From Acidimicrobiaceae bacterium (lineage in GTDB: Bacteria; Actinomycetota; Acidimicrobiia; Acidimicrobiales; Microtrichaceae), in NCBI GenBank assembly GCA_003514205.1, contig DORQ01000173.1, positions 1-5,394 on the forward strand: 5,394 nucleotides of DNA. The letters run 5' to 3'. The notes beneath the pieces are model-generated. The model ran no database searches. It had not been told where the DNA came from and saw only the letters and a list, made by a program, of their open reading frames with translations. How positions within the stretch are numbered: position 1 is the stretch's first letter; each line of letters begins with the position of its first letter. The position numbers and the translations under genes were made by a program. This document shows positions 5,342 to 5,394 of this stretch, in pieces.

Positions 5342-5394
5342 GTGATTCGACCGCCCCCAGATGCCCGGACTTTGACTGCTGCGTGCCCGCACTC

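Overview
The window looks like a stretch of actinobacterial-type chromosome or accessory DNA. It has moderately high GC (around 60% by eye), third positions rich in G and C, strong AGGAGG-type ribosome binding sites and occasional GTG starts. No gene here belongs to a well-known pathway, and I see no tRNA, rRNA, transposase, integrase or CRISPR array. The species cannot be named from the sequence.

Layout, left to right. Positions 1-198 carry no convincing gene. Positions 199-2382 hold three minus-strand genes, read right to left: a 100-residue hypothetical protein (2080-2382), a 135-residue hypothetical protein (1449-1856) and a 390-residue beta-propeller-like protein (199-1371). Positions 2414-3456 form a plus-strand block of small genes: a 49-residue zinc-ribbon protein with a GTG start (2414-2563), a 110-residue helical protein (2709-3041), two very short possible ORFs (2594-2665 and 3038-3121), a 319-nt gap rich in predicted RNA hairpins, and a 31-residue Cys/His-rich peptide (3361-3456). 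A hairpin at 3488-3519 lies where this block converges with the last gene. Positions 3569-5341 hold a large minus-strand gene (590 residues): an N-terminal helical domain, a beta-propeller-like middle and a helical C-terminal tail.

The main result is a domain relationship. The 110-residue plus-strand protein is collinear along its length with the first ~105 residues of the 590-residue protein (MGLFG/MGIFG start, VxKLxEAL helix, terminal QxEW motif). The propeller of the 590-residue protein in turn resembles the whole of the 390-residue protein. One locus therefore encodes the helical domain alone, the propeller alone and the two fused, together with two tiny metal-binding proteins. This suggests an undescribed multi-component cytoplasmic system in which the standalone domain may act as a partner or competitor of the fused protein. 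That functional reading is inference; the shared architecture is visible in the sequence.
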